Shown here: positions 54,694-62,693 of the stretch, piece after piece | Numbering within the stretch: position 1 is the stretch's first letter | Layout of the letters: the number at the start of each line of letters is the position of its first letter | NCBI GenBank assembly: GCA_002344075.1 | Contig: DDTM01000025.1 | Coordinates: 1-64,000 of the forward strand | Direction: 5' to 3' | Origin: Bacteroidetes bacterium UBA2364 | GTDB lineage: Bacteria; Bacteroidota; Rhodothermia; Rhodothermales; UBA2364 | DNA length: 64,000 nucleotides | Made by a program: the position numbers and the translations under genes | Notes under the pieces: generated by a model | What the model was told of the DNA's origin: nothing | Database searches by the model: none | The model's input: the letters and a program-made list of their open reading frames with translations, nothing else

Positions 54694-54854
54694 TTCGATT
54701 CTCCGTTTTGTAGTGATAGGTTTTGTTTTAAGTTGTTATAATTTGAAGTGTTTACTTACACTATTAATAACGCATGGGGTTGGAAAAAGGGATCACAGAG
54801 ATCATATTTTTTTAGGCTACCGAGGAGGTTTTTCTTCCTTGGTAAATCCATTCA

Positions 54855-56387
54855 TTATTTGGCTGGCATTTTCCCGACAAGAGAAAGGTTGATATCCATC
54901 CCCTCAATCTGGAAGTGTGGCATAATCATGGTTTCGACGCGGTAGAATCCCGGATTGTCTCCTACTTCTGATACCGTCACTTGTGCGCCTTTCAAGGGGT
55001 AACGGGCGATAACTGCTGGAGAAGGATTCGACATTTCCGTAACCAAACTTTTCAGCCAGCGATTAAGTTCTTCTTCTATGACCACACGGCTCTTGGTAGA
55101 ACCAATGTTTTCACGTTGCATTACTTTCAGATAGTGCGAGATGCGGGATGCCAAGAAGATATACGGCAACCGAGAATTGATCCGGCTGTTTGCGGTTGCA
55201 AACTCATCGTCATAGAGTTTGGGCTTTTGTGCCGAGTTTGCCGAGAAGAAACATGCAAAATCACGGTTTTGATAATGGCTGAGGGGGATGAAGCCCAAGT
55301 TGGCGCATTGAAACTCCAAGGTTTCGCTGATGGGGACCTCGGTGGGGGTCTTGAGTTGCTTGCCCTTGCCTACATCATACAGGTGAACGGGAAGGTCTTC
55401 TACTTTACCACCCGCTTCCGGTCCACGTATTTGTACCGACCAGCCATCTGCCATAAATGCTTTGGCCATGTTCGTGGCCATCGCAAAAGTGGCATTGGCC
55501 CACAGGTATTTATCGTGATCGCTGCCTTTTACATTTTCTTGATAGTTAAATGCTTTGACGGGGTTGTCGTCGCCATAAGGCAGGCGGGCCATAAAGCGCG
55601 GCATGGTGAGTCCTACATAGCGAGAATCATCGGTGGCGCGGAAGGCATTCCATTTGATGTAATCGGAAGTTTCCATATAAGCGCCCAAGTCTGGAATTTT
55701 TTTCCAATCTTCCATGCTGGACTTGCCGAAGAATTTGGGGCCAATGGAGCCAAGGAACGGACAATGTGCAGAGGCCGCTACCTTAGACATATTTGTCAAT
55801 AGGTTAACATCCTTTGCAGAACTGTCAAACTCGAAGTTGGAAACAATGGTTGCGTAGGGTGTTGCACCAGGTTGATCGTAGGCATCGGTATAAATATGTT
55901 TGTATAGCGGAGACTGGATGAGTTCCGGAGAATCTTCAAAGGACTCTGCTAGTTCATCTTTGTCCACATCTAATATCTCCACTTTAACGTTTTTCCGGAA
56001 GTCTATCCGGTCCACCATAAATTTGAGCCCACGCCAAGAAGACTCCATTTTTTGGAAAGTGGGGTGGTGCATGACCGCATCCAATTGCTGGCTGATTTTT
56101 TGGTCTATGTTGGCCACCATGGCGTCTATAAAATGTTTGTCTAAGCGGTCTAATGGGGTATCTAATGCGGCAACCGTATCCACAAAAACGCTAAGTGCGG
56201 CGGCCATCATCTCGTTTTTGGATTGATTGGCCAGTTGCTCTCCTTCTTTGAAAACCTTCAGATTTACTGTTTCAGAAGGTTTTTCCATGTTGACTTGGGC
56301 AAAGAGGCTATCTAATAAGCTGTCTTTGCCGTCTAATTCTTGAACCTGAGCGCTTGGAGCGCCCGAAGCCTGTTGTGTAGCAGACAT
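54855..56387 (-). CDS. tssC: T6SS contractile sheath large subunit TssC
   Basis: 510 residues with VMHHPTFQKMESSWRGLKFMVDRIDFRKNVKVEILDVDKDEL, then SPLYKHIYTDAYDQPGATPYATIVSNFEF and CPFLGSIGPKFFG, typical of TssC. The C-terminal handshake/hook part (SRLPYIFLASRISHYLKVMQREN) is complete. It polymerises with TssB around the Hcp tube. It lies 77 bases downstream of tssB. Relation to T6SS type i appears closer than to Bacteroidales type iii, judged by overall layout. Confidence 0.96.
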   Translation of the reverse strand: MSATQQASGAPSAQVQELDGKDSLLDSLFAQVNMEKPSETVNLKVFKEGEQLANQSKNEMMAAALSVFVDTVAALDTPLDRLDKHFIDAMVANIDQKISQQLDAVMHHPTFQKMESSWRGLKFMVDRIDFRKNVKVEILDVDKDELAESFEDSPELIQSPLYKHIYTDAYDQPGATPYATIVSNFEFDSSAKDVNLLTNMSKVAASAHCPFLGSIGPKFFGKSSMEDWKKIPDLGAYMETSDYIKWNAFRATDDSRYVGLTMPRFMARLPYGDDNPVKAFNYQENVKGSDHDKYLWANATFAMATNMAKAFMADGWSVQIRGPEAGGKVEDLPVHLYDVGKGKQLKTPTEVPISETLEFQCANLGFIPLSHYQNRDFACFFSANSAQKPKLYDDEFATANSRINSRLPYIFLASRISHYLKVMQRENIGSTKSRVVIEEELNRWLKSLVTEMSNPSPAVIARYPLKGAQVTVSEVGDNPGFYRVETMIMPHFQIEGMDINLSLVGKMPAK

Positions 56388-56464
56388 GTAAGTAATGTTT
56401 CGAAGGTTAATAAAAACAATTGCCGATTCTGCCCAGTCCTATATCGGTGGGCATAGGAGACGTA

Positions 56465-56968
56465 TTAGGCACCTTGGCCATCATCAGGTACGATTTTGTG
56501 CAATTCGTCGGCAAGGCGTGCCAATGCTTCTTTGTCTTTGATAATGGTTTCTAACTGGCGCCGGAAATCGCCCAAAGTGATGACGCGGTTCCGTAAGTCT
56601 TGCAGGAGGTTACGGGTTGCAAGCATCTTGTCTAGTTCCGGAATTTGTTTGGCCACATTTTCCGGTGTAAAGTCTTTCATACTTTCCACCTTTACCTGCA
56701 CCTTCATTTCTGCTTCAGGGTCATCTTTCAGGTGATTGGCTACAACCATATCCAACTTCATCTCCCGTGATTTCAGGATATCCTCGAAGTTGTCTTTATT
56801 CACATTGATGATGTCCCGATCTGCAATGTCTTCGTCTTTGGAACCGCCAAAATCTCCCATCACCAACATCCGGAAAGGTAATTCTTCGCGAACCATTGCG
56901 TCGCCTTTTTTTACATCCAGAAATAGGTTGATACGGGCAGGGGGTTTTTCATGTTGGAAACTGCTCAT
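56465..56968 (-). CDS. tssB: T6SS contractile sheath small subunit TssB
   Basis: 167 residues. PPARINLFLDVKKGDAMVREELPFRMLVMGDFGG near the start, then FTPENVAKQIPELDKMLATRNLLQDLRNRV are the classical TssB/VipA segments. Its alpha helix region contacts TssC and ClpV. A 224-base gap separates it from tssA, so a promoter may lie there. Confidence 0.96.
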   Translation of the reverse strand: MSSFQHEKPPARINLFLDVKKGDAMVREELPFRMLVMGDFGGSKDEDIADRDIINVNKDNFEDILKSREMKLDMVVANHLKDDPEAEMKVQVKVESMKDFTPENVAKQIPELDKMLATRNLLQDLRNRVITLGDFRRQLETIIKDKEALARLADELHKIVPDDGQGA

Positions 56969-57192
56969 GAGTTTTGCTCCAAGTGTTTATCCTTTACATG
57001 CGGTTGGGAAAATGCCGTTGTCTCGGATTGTCGCAAGGTAAAGGTTTGTGAGGGGTCTATAATTGTGTTATGAAGGATGAATTTCGTGGATTAGCGGAAG
57101 TATCCGGGCCATAGGGCAAATAAGGATACACTTCATGTGTCCTTTATAGATACTGATTTTTTTGTTCAAAATCAAGACTCATTTTGAGAAAA

Positions 57193-58953
57193 TCAAACAT
57201 CAGTTTCTGTTAATGTTTCTTGAGGTAAAGTGTTTTTTGAAATGGATTTAGGCCGTTCTCCAATGGCTGTGAGGGCAAAGCGTACATCGGTGCGGCTCAT
57301 TTTGTCCAAAACTGTCTCCATTTTTTCTTGCCAATAGATCTGTCGGTCCTCATTGGCCTCCGATAACAGGGCTTTATAACAGCGGTATTGGTTTAGCCAG
57401 ACATCCAAGGCAAGTGCTGGTTCCCATCGCGCCAACCCTATGGCTTCTCCCTCGAAGTCCAGCGTTTCGAGAAGGGGTAAAGCAATGCGGTTAAAGCCTA
57501 CTTTGCTACATAAGATGGCTACCATTAGGCGCCGTCTGAAACGTGCTCTTCCAGAGAGGTCGGCTTCCATTCCGGCCTGAAGTTTAGCTACTGCCGTTGC
57601 CGCGCCCACTTCTTCGATTGTTTTTTGTGCTTCTTTGAACGCGGCTACCAACTCGGCCTCTTCTTCGCCTGCAGTGATCATCAGGTTACCACCGCCACCG
57701 CCACTGCCAGCCCCAATGAAGGGTACGACCACGTCCTCGATCCATGTCTGGGTGATCGGCGAAGCAAAGGGGGTTCCGTCATTAAAACGAAGCGTAGGCA
57801 ATGCGGGGACTTTTTGGAGCATCAGGGCCAGTTCGGTCAGAATCGCTTCTTTTGCCATTAAGAAGTCGTTGCCTGCTTTTTCAAGGGCTTGAACCAAAAC
57901 ACGCTGTAAATCTAAAATCAGTGGGTAGGGGAACTCTTGCATTAACCCCTCCACTTCTTCGATAATGGTTGTTAGGTCTTGGTTGGCCAATTCACCTGTA
58001 TAATAATTGTAGCGGTGGGATTCGGGGCCGGGTAGCATGTCATTTGCTGGCTCGGACGTGAGGCCCGCCCACATGGCCAAGCGCATCATTCGGTATGAAG
58101 CGGGGTGGCGGCGGTCTGCCTGACGTATCGCTGCACAAAGTTGTGGTACCGCCATAATCGCATCCTCTACTGTGCCGAATGAAGAAAGCAAACTAACCGA
58201 TGGGTCAGGGGAGGAAAGGGCCTCGTTTGCGGGTGCAGTTTCTGTGATAGGGCTCGTGGTAGTCGGCTCCACAGGATCTGGCAGTGGTGGAGGGGGCGGT
58301 GTAGGAGCCGCTACTTGTTTGACCAATTTTTCTAAGCCCACCTTAAATTCGGTTGTAGGCGGTGCATGTTCATTGAGTTCCTTCATCCAAAACCCGGAGA
58401 GGAATGCAAGATGTGTCTTTATGGTTTCAAAGGCGGTATCGTCTCCCTGTTGGGGCTTGTAGCGTTCTGCCCAATTGATCAGTTTGGGCATCATGAAATT
58501 GAGGGCTGCCCCGCGTAATCGCGGTTTCTTCTTTTCGGGATAACCCTGATCCCAATAGTTTTCGGCAAAAATCCGTAAGGCTCCAAAGCCATCCGCAAGA
58601 CCTGTCGCCCCTTGGTCGTAGGCCAATCCCACATTCATGTAGGCGATAACCAAAAGGTTCTTGGACTTGTTTTTCAGAATATTGCGGCTTGCGGAAACAA
58701 TAAGGTCGTATTGTGTTCCCGAAGAGACGGCTGCTCCTTTAATGGTCACATTTTGCTGGGTGCCAACCAATGATTTGGACTGCTCCATGAGTTTTTCTTG
58801 ATCCACAGCTCCAGAGACCAAACTCATCTTATCCACCTCATTTTTGATGGATACAAAATCAAAGTCTTCGTTCGGGTCTATTCGGCTACCAGCGGGATTG
58901 TCACCGGGGATTGGTGCCAAGACTTCTTCGAGGAGGGGCGTAAGGTTTTCCAT
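57193..58953 (-). CDS. tssA: T6SS TssA-like protein (ImpA N-domain)
   Basis: 586 residues. The N-terminal ImpA region is clear: LLEEVLAPIPGDNPAGSRID near residues 6-26, and NLLVIAYMNVGLAYDQGATGLADGFGALRIFAENYWDQGYPE. A Pro-rich linker near residues 215-240 is followed by a second helical domain with DRRHPASYRMMRLAMW, VEGLMQEFPYPLILDLQRV and a C-terminal VWLNQY-RCYKALLSEAN region. TssA coordinates baseplate and tail assembly. It is transcribed after tagF with a 72-base gap. Confidence 0.92.
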   Translation of the reverse strand: MENLTPLLEEVLAPIPGDNPAGSRIDPNEDFDFVSIKNEVDKMSLVSGAVDQEKLMEQSKSLVGTQQNVTIKGAAVSSGTQYDLIVSASRNILKNKSKNLLVIAYMNVGLAYDQGATGLADGFGALRIFAENYWDQGYPEKKKPRLRGAALNFMMPKLINWAERYKPQQGDDTAFETIKTHLAFLSGFWMKELNEHAPPTTEFKVGLEKLVKQVAAPTPPPPPLPDPVEPTTTSPITETAPANEALSSPDPSVSLLSSFGTVEDAIMAVPQLCAAIRQADRRHPASYRMMRLAMWAGLTSEPANDMLPGPESHRYNYYTGELANQDLTTIIEEVEGLMQEFPYPLILDLQRVLVQALEKAGNDFLMAKEAILTELALMLQKVPALPTLRFNDGTPFASPITQTWIEDVVVPFIGAGSGGGGGNLMITAGEEEAELVAAFKEAQKTIEEVGAATAVAKLQAGMEADLSGRARFRRRLMVAILCSKVGFNRIALPLLETLDFEGEAIGLARWEPALALDVWLNQYRCYKALLSEANEDRQIYWQEKMETVLDKMSRTDVRFALTAIGERPKSISKNTLPQETLTETDV

Positions 58954-59025
58954 ACGTCAGAATACGGAAGTGAATCCGTGTTATTTGCAGTGTGAAGGTT
59001 CTGTTTGATAATACGGTTTTTTTGC

Positions 59026-59976
59026 CTAAATGCGCTCAGGGATTTTTTGGATTATTTGGGCAAGGCTCATGGCTGGGTTTTCCAATGATTCCCTCACGTG
59101 ATACGGGATGGTTTGGCCTACAATCGTTCCATATCCCATTGGATAGACAGCTGGAAGCCCCATTTCACTGTCTAAGAGGGCATTTAATGCGTCTGGCCCC
59201 GGCTTCTCAAGGAATATCAAAAGGCGGCGTGAGCCACGGGATTGAGGCAAAGACCAAAAGAGGGTTGGGTGAATGGCCGATCCCCATAAGCGCAGAACAG
59301 CCGTGAGCCAAAAAGCGACCTCGGTTGCCACTACTGTTTCCGAGGCACTAAGGGGGAGGACAATGCCGGGGAATTTTCGGTTTTTTTCTAACCGCGCAAA
59401 ATGAATAAAATTAAATAGTTGATGCCATAAATCCATCCGCCGAAAATCTTTAAAATCCCCATAGATCCCAAACCAAAATGCGGCTTGTGTGGTTGTCTCC
59501 AAAAATAGTTTTAGATGGTTTTGAGCCTGTGAAAAGAACACTTTATCTGGAAGAGGCAAATTGCGTACCATTTGTTCTATATGTGGATGCAAAAGATCCG
59601 GAGAAGGTTGGTCAAGGTATTCCCCTGATTTTCGATAGGCGGGATGCAAGGCTAAGATCAAAGAAGGTAATAGTGTATGTGTTAATCCTTGTAATTCTCC
59701 ACGTATGCCGAAGGTTATAGGGAATAATCTGCCGGATTTATCGCGACTGGTTTGGATACGACCGGAAAGAAAACGGTGGCTCGATAGGTCGGAGTAGAAA
59801 TAATGGTAGGGTGGCGCTTTTCTCCAAATGAGTTCCCAGTCCGACTCCCAGTGTGTTCTTCCGGTAAGGATACCTTCTTGGAGCCAAAGGTCAAAGTGGT
59901 TCACATCTGGCCCTGTGGCCTGAACCCGAACAAAATCCCCAAATGCGGGCAACTTTCCAAAACTGAATGGCAACAT
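59026..59976 (-). CDS. tagF: T6SS-associated protein TagF
   Basis: 316 residues from the ATG at 59976 (MLPFSFGKLPAFGDFVRV), the family-typical start; an upstream ATG would add 13 residues. The segments FDLWLQEGI, PITFGIRGELQG and the C-terminal WSLPQSRGSRRLLIFLEKPGPDALNALL follow, as in TagF. In other bacteria TagF acts post-translationally to hold the T6SS inactive, via Fha or TssM/TssK. It starts the locus in transcription order. No kinase/phosphatase pair (PpkA/PppA) or Fha was seen. Confidence 0.88.
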   Translation of the reverse strand: MLPFSFGKLPAFGDFVRVQATGPDVNHFDLWLQEGILTGRTHWESDWELIWRKAPPYHYFYSDLSSHRFLSGRIQTSRDKSGRLFPITFGIRGELQGLTHTLLPSLILALHPAYRKSGEYLDQPSPDLLHPHIEQMVRNLPLPDKVFFSQAQNHLKLFLETTTQAAFWFGIYGDFKDFRRMDLWHQLFNFIHFARLEKNRKFPGIVLPLSASETVVATEVAFWLTAVLRLWGSAIHPTLFWSLPQSRGSRRLLIFLEKPGPDALNALLDSEMGLPAVYPMGYGTIVGQTIPYHVRESLENPAMSLAQIIQKIPERI

Positions 59977-60189
59977 GTGATTGGTTTGTTTGCAACGAAG
60001 AGAAATGCAAACCACAAAAAGCGGAATCGCAACGAGTAGTGGGTGTATGTTACAATACCTTCACGGAAAATGCAAGTCCTGACTCGAAATAGTAAAATGG
60101 AAGTTAAATAAGTAGGGGCAAAATACCTTCTATTAAACTCCGTCAGATCAGTTAATACGGCGGCATGTGAACTTGTTGAACCCCCGATG

Positions 60190-61092
60190 TTATTCAACCC
60201 CAAATTGCATGTCGAGTACATAGGTACTGGGAATCGCTTTACCATTAAGCCGGGCAGGGCGGAAAAGATGGCGGGTAGCCGCATTCATGGCAGCATCTTC
60301 AAGGCCATATTCCAAGCGATCAATCGGTGTTTCGGTTCCTTTTTTGTCTAAGAGCCATCGCTTTAATATACGTGCGATGGTCACTTTCCCATTTTCGTCT
60401 ATGGTTACTTCTACACTTACCTTGGCCAGAATACGTTTACTACGGGCCGCTTCGGTATATTCTGGCGTAACGATGCGCACCAATTTGGGGGCAATCCTTA
60501 CATCCGGCTGGGTGGGTTTGGTGGTTGGACTGCCATCGCCCGTGCCCGTTCCACTTCCGTCTCCGCGTCCATTTCCTGTCCCATCCCCCACGCCGTTGCC
60601 TATTCCATTTCCGATACCGGAAGAAGTAGCAACGGCAGTAGAGTCTCCTTTTCGGGTGATGGCAGCGGCCTCTTTTGGCTTCAACTCCTCGATGGTGGGT
60701 GGTGGTTCTTCTACTTGTACTTCTTCATCACGACGAATGACCGGTGGTACAAACCGGATTGTTGGTCGTATTGCCGGAGCGGGTGTACCGCCAGCAGCAG
60801 GGCCACCAGTGGGTGTTTTTGGGATCTCTATTTTGGGTTTGGGAAGAGAGGGTGGTTCAGGAAGGTTAATTAACTGCGCCACTACATCCCTTTTGATGTC
60901 AGAGGTTTGAGGCGGATAGATCCATTTATGTGTAAAGAAAATACTACTTAAAAGGAGGATGAATAGTAGGACAAACAATCCTGCTAAGCGCATATGAGTC
61001 GGGAATATCTGCCGTAAGACATAGGCCCCATATGCCTTATTCCTTTCCAAAAAAATGGTGTCTAAGATTGCTATTTCATCTCGTATTTCCAT
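60190..61092 (-). CDS. TonB-family energy transducer
   Basis: 300 residues from the ATG at 61092 (MEIRDEIAILDTIFLERNKAYGAYVLR). Bacteroidota TonB type: cytoplasmic helix, membrane segment (LAGLFVLLFILLLSSIFFTH, about 37-56), a long Pro-rich, Lys/Glu periplasmic spacer with a Gly/Asn/Asp/Thr-rich repeat tract (about 165-190), and the TonB C-terminal domain with VRIVTPEYTEAARSKRILAKVSVEVTIDENGKV and YVLDMQFGVE. It transmits proton-motive force to outer-membrane transporters. It lies upstream of tagF on the same strand, 213 bases away. There is no ExbB/ExbD nearby, and no indication of a T6SS role. Confidence 0.92.
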   Translation of the reverse strand: MEIRDEIAILDTIFLERNKAYGAYVLRQIFPTHMRLAGLFVLLFILLLSSIFFTHKWIYPPQTSDIKRDVVAQLINLPEPPSLPKPKIEIPKTPTGGPAAGGTPAPAIRPTIRFVPPVIRRDEEVQVEEPPPTIEELKPKEAAAITRKGDSTAVATSSGIGNGIGNGVGDGTGNGRGDGSGTGTGDGSPTTKPTQPDVRIAPKLVRIVTPEYTEAARSKRILAKVSVEVTIDENGKVTIARILKRWLLDKKGTETPIDRLEYGLEDAAMNAATRHLFRPARLNGKAIPSTYVLDMQFGVE

Positions 61093-61209
61093 GCTCAGTC
61101 TGCGTGATCTATCTTGATTTTTAGTGAATGAGCCTGCCAAAGGTTTTGTTTACAGGATGTTACCCGTATTTTAAGCCGTCTGAACTACCCGTAAGATAAC
61201 ACCGGATAC

Positions 61210-61260
61210 ATGCAAGAACCACCCCTCGATTGTAAGTTGTTGGATGAACTCCTTCAATAG
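61210..61260 (+). CDS. Possible leader peptide upstream of carA
   Basis: A 16-codon open frame (MQEPPLDCKLLDELLQ, TAG at 61258) ends 23 bases before the terminator hairpin upstream of carA. Leader peptides followed by a terminator occur in pyrimidine genes regulated by transcription-translation coupling, such as pyrBI in enterics. It may also be a chance frame: no Shine-Dalgarno sequence or conserved codon bias is clear. Confidence 0.25.
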   Translation: MQEPPLDCKLLDELLQ

Positions 61261-61283
61261 ACATATGAAACGGTGAACAGTTG

Positions 61284-61310
61284 GGCTTTCCGTAGCGGAA
61301 GGCTTTTTTT
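61284..61310 (+). terminator. Terminator-like hairpin upstream of carA, possible attenuator
   Basis: GGCTTTCCG (61284-61292) pairs with CGGAAGGCT (61296-61304) over a 3-base loop with a wobble and end pairs, and a T run to 61310 follows. It faces the plus strand, where no gene precedes it (the tonB gene is divergent). Ending 38 bases before the carA start, it is well placed for attenuation. Confidence 0.6.
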
Positions 61311-61348
61311 GTATTCGGCCATTTGAAACCGCTTTCAAAAAACTAAGG

Positions 61349-62452
61349 ATGAACGAAACGGCAAAATTGGCACTCTCGGATGGAACCGTGGTAACAGGAG
61401 TTGCACGCGGTTTTCGGGGTGAGACCACAGGTGAACTCTGCTTTAATACGAGCATGACGGGCTATCAGGAAATTGCAACGGATCCAAGTTATGTAGGGCA
61501 AATCATGATGATGACCTATCCACATATTGGAAACTATGGCGCCGCAGAAGCAGACCTCGAAGCCCGCAAAGTTATGATTTCTGGATTGGTAGTGCGCTCG
61601 TTCACGGACGATTATTCCAATCCCCGCGCCGAAGAATCGCTGGATAGTTTTCTGAAACGGCATAAGGTAGTGGCCATTTCGGGTATTGATACCCGGCGGT
61701 TGGTGCGCCATATCCGTGAAAAAGGGGTCATGAATGCCGTGATTTCATCACTGGACTTAGACGAGGAGCGGTTGGTGGAAAAAGCGAAACGGGTTCCTTC
61801 CATGGATGGGTTGGAATTGGCAAGCCGCGTTTCGACGAAGTCCGCGTATGATTTTTGTAGCGGACAAGGGCCCCAGATTGCCGTATATGATTTTGGTTGC
61901 AAACTGAATATTCTGCGATCCTTTCAACAGCGAAACTGTAGTGTTCGGGTGTTTCCGCACGATGCACCCCTGGCCGAAATACTGAAGTGGCAACCTGATG
62001 GGTTGTTTTTCTCGAATGGGCCTGGTGATCCACGTGCGATGCCAGATCAAATTAAGGTGGCGCAAGATGCGATCCAGACGGGTCTGCCGATGTTTGGAAT
62101 TTGTTTGGGACATCAACTGATGGCGCTGGCGAATGGGCTAAACGTGTATAAAATGTATGTGGGACATCGGGGAGCAAACCATCCCGTTAAGAATTTAATT
62201 ACGGGGCACGTGGAGATTTCTACACAAAACCACGGGTTTGCTGTTGCGAAGGACATGGTGGACGAGACGGTGGCGGATATAACCCATATCAATCTTAATG
62301 ACCAGACCGTAGAGGGTTTGCGCTTCCGACAGTTCAAAGGATTCTCCGTACAATATCATCCAGAAGCTTCGCCTGGCCCCCACGATAGCCAGTACTTGTT
62401 CGACCAATTCCTCGCCGATATTGTCGCAACCCAAACCGTTGTCCAGATGTGA
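61349..62452 (+). CDS. carA: Carbamoyl-phosphate synthase small subunit (glutaminase)
   Basis: 367 residues. The N-terminal domain starts AKLALSDGTVVTGVARGFRGETTGELCFNTSMTGYQE, family-typical. The C-terminal class I amidotransferase domain has the nucleophile Cys252 (GICLGHQLM) and the partner HPEASPGPHD. It releases ammonia from glutamine and passes it to CarB for carbamoyl phosphate, used for arginine and pyrimidines. carB follows 241 bases later. Expression is probably attenuated. Confidence 0.97.
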   Translation: MNETAKLALSDGTVVTGVARGFRGETTGELCFNTSMTGYQEIATDPSYVGQIMMMTYPHIGNYGAAEADLEARKVMISGLVVRSFTDDYSNPRAEESLDSFLKRHKVVAISGIDTRRLVRHIREKGVMNAVISSLDLDEERLVEKAKRVPSMDGLELASRVSTKSAYDFCSGQGPQIAVYDFGCKLNILRSFQQRNCSVRVFPHDAPLAEILKWQPDGLFFSNGPGDPRAMPDQIKVAQDAIQTGLPMFGICLGHQLMALANGLNVYKMYVGHRGANHPVKNLITGHVEISTQNHGFAVAKDMVDETVADITHINLNDQTVEGLRFRQFKGFSVQYHPEASPGPHDSQYLFDQFLADIVATQTVVQM

Positions 62453-62693
62453 TTATGCTGCGTCCAGCATATAACGTGGGTGGGGCGTTTGCGGATGATC
62501 TAGGTGGTGGTTACGCAAATGAAACACCGTATCCGGTAGGAGTATCTCGAATGGCTGTAATACAAGACGACAATTGCGTTTGTATGCGGCACTGATGGTG
62601 AAGAACTTGGCGAAGCGGTCGTTGTAGGTTTTCCTACCTGTATGCACACTAATGATAGTAGTCAAGGCGAATTTAAACAAGAACTTATATAAA
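62453..62693 (+). other. carA-carB intergenic stretch
   Basis: 241 bases without a supported gene. A perfect hairpin TATGCTG/CAGCATA (62454-62460 with 62465-62471) lies just past the carA stop but lacks a T run. The gap is longer than usual for carAB, so carB may have an additional promoter. Confidence 0.4.

Noticed and set aside
54780..54850. TACCGAGG/CCTTGGTA hairpin between tssC and hcp
   Set aside because: On the coding strand it is followed by A rather than T residues, so it is not a convincing terminator of tssC.
57122..57144. AAGGA-TA-CAC/GTGTCCTT hairpin between tssA and tssB
   Set aside because: It has a 2-base bulge and no T run on the minus strand; too weak to call as terminator.
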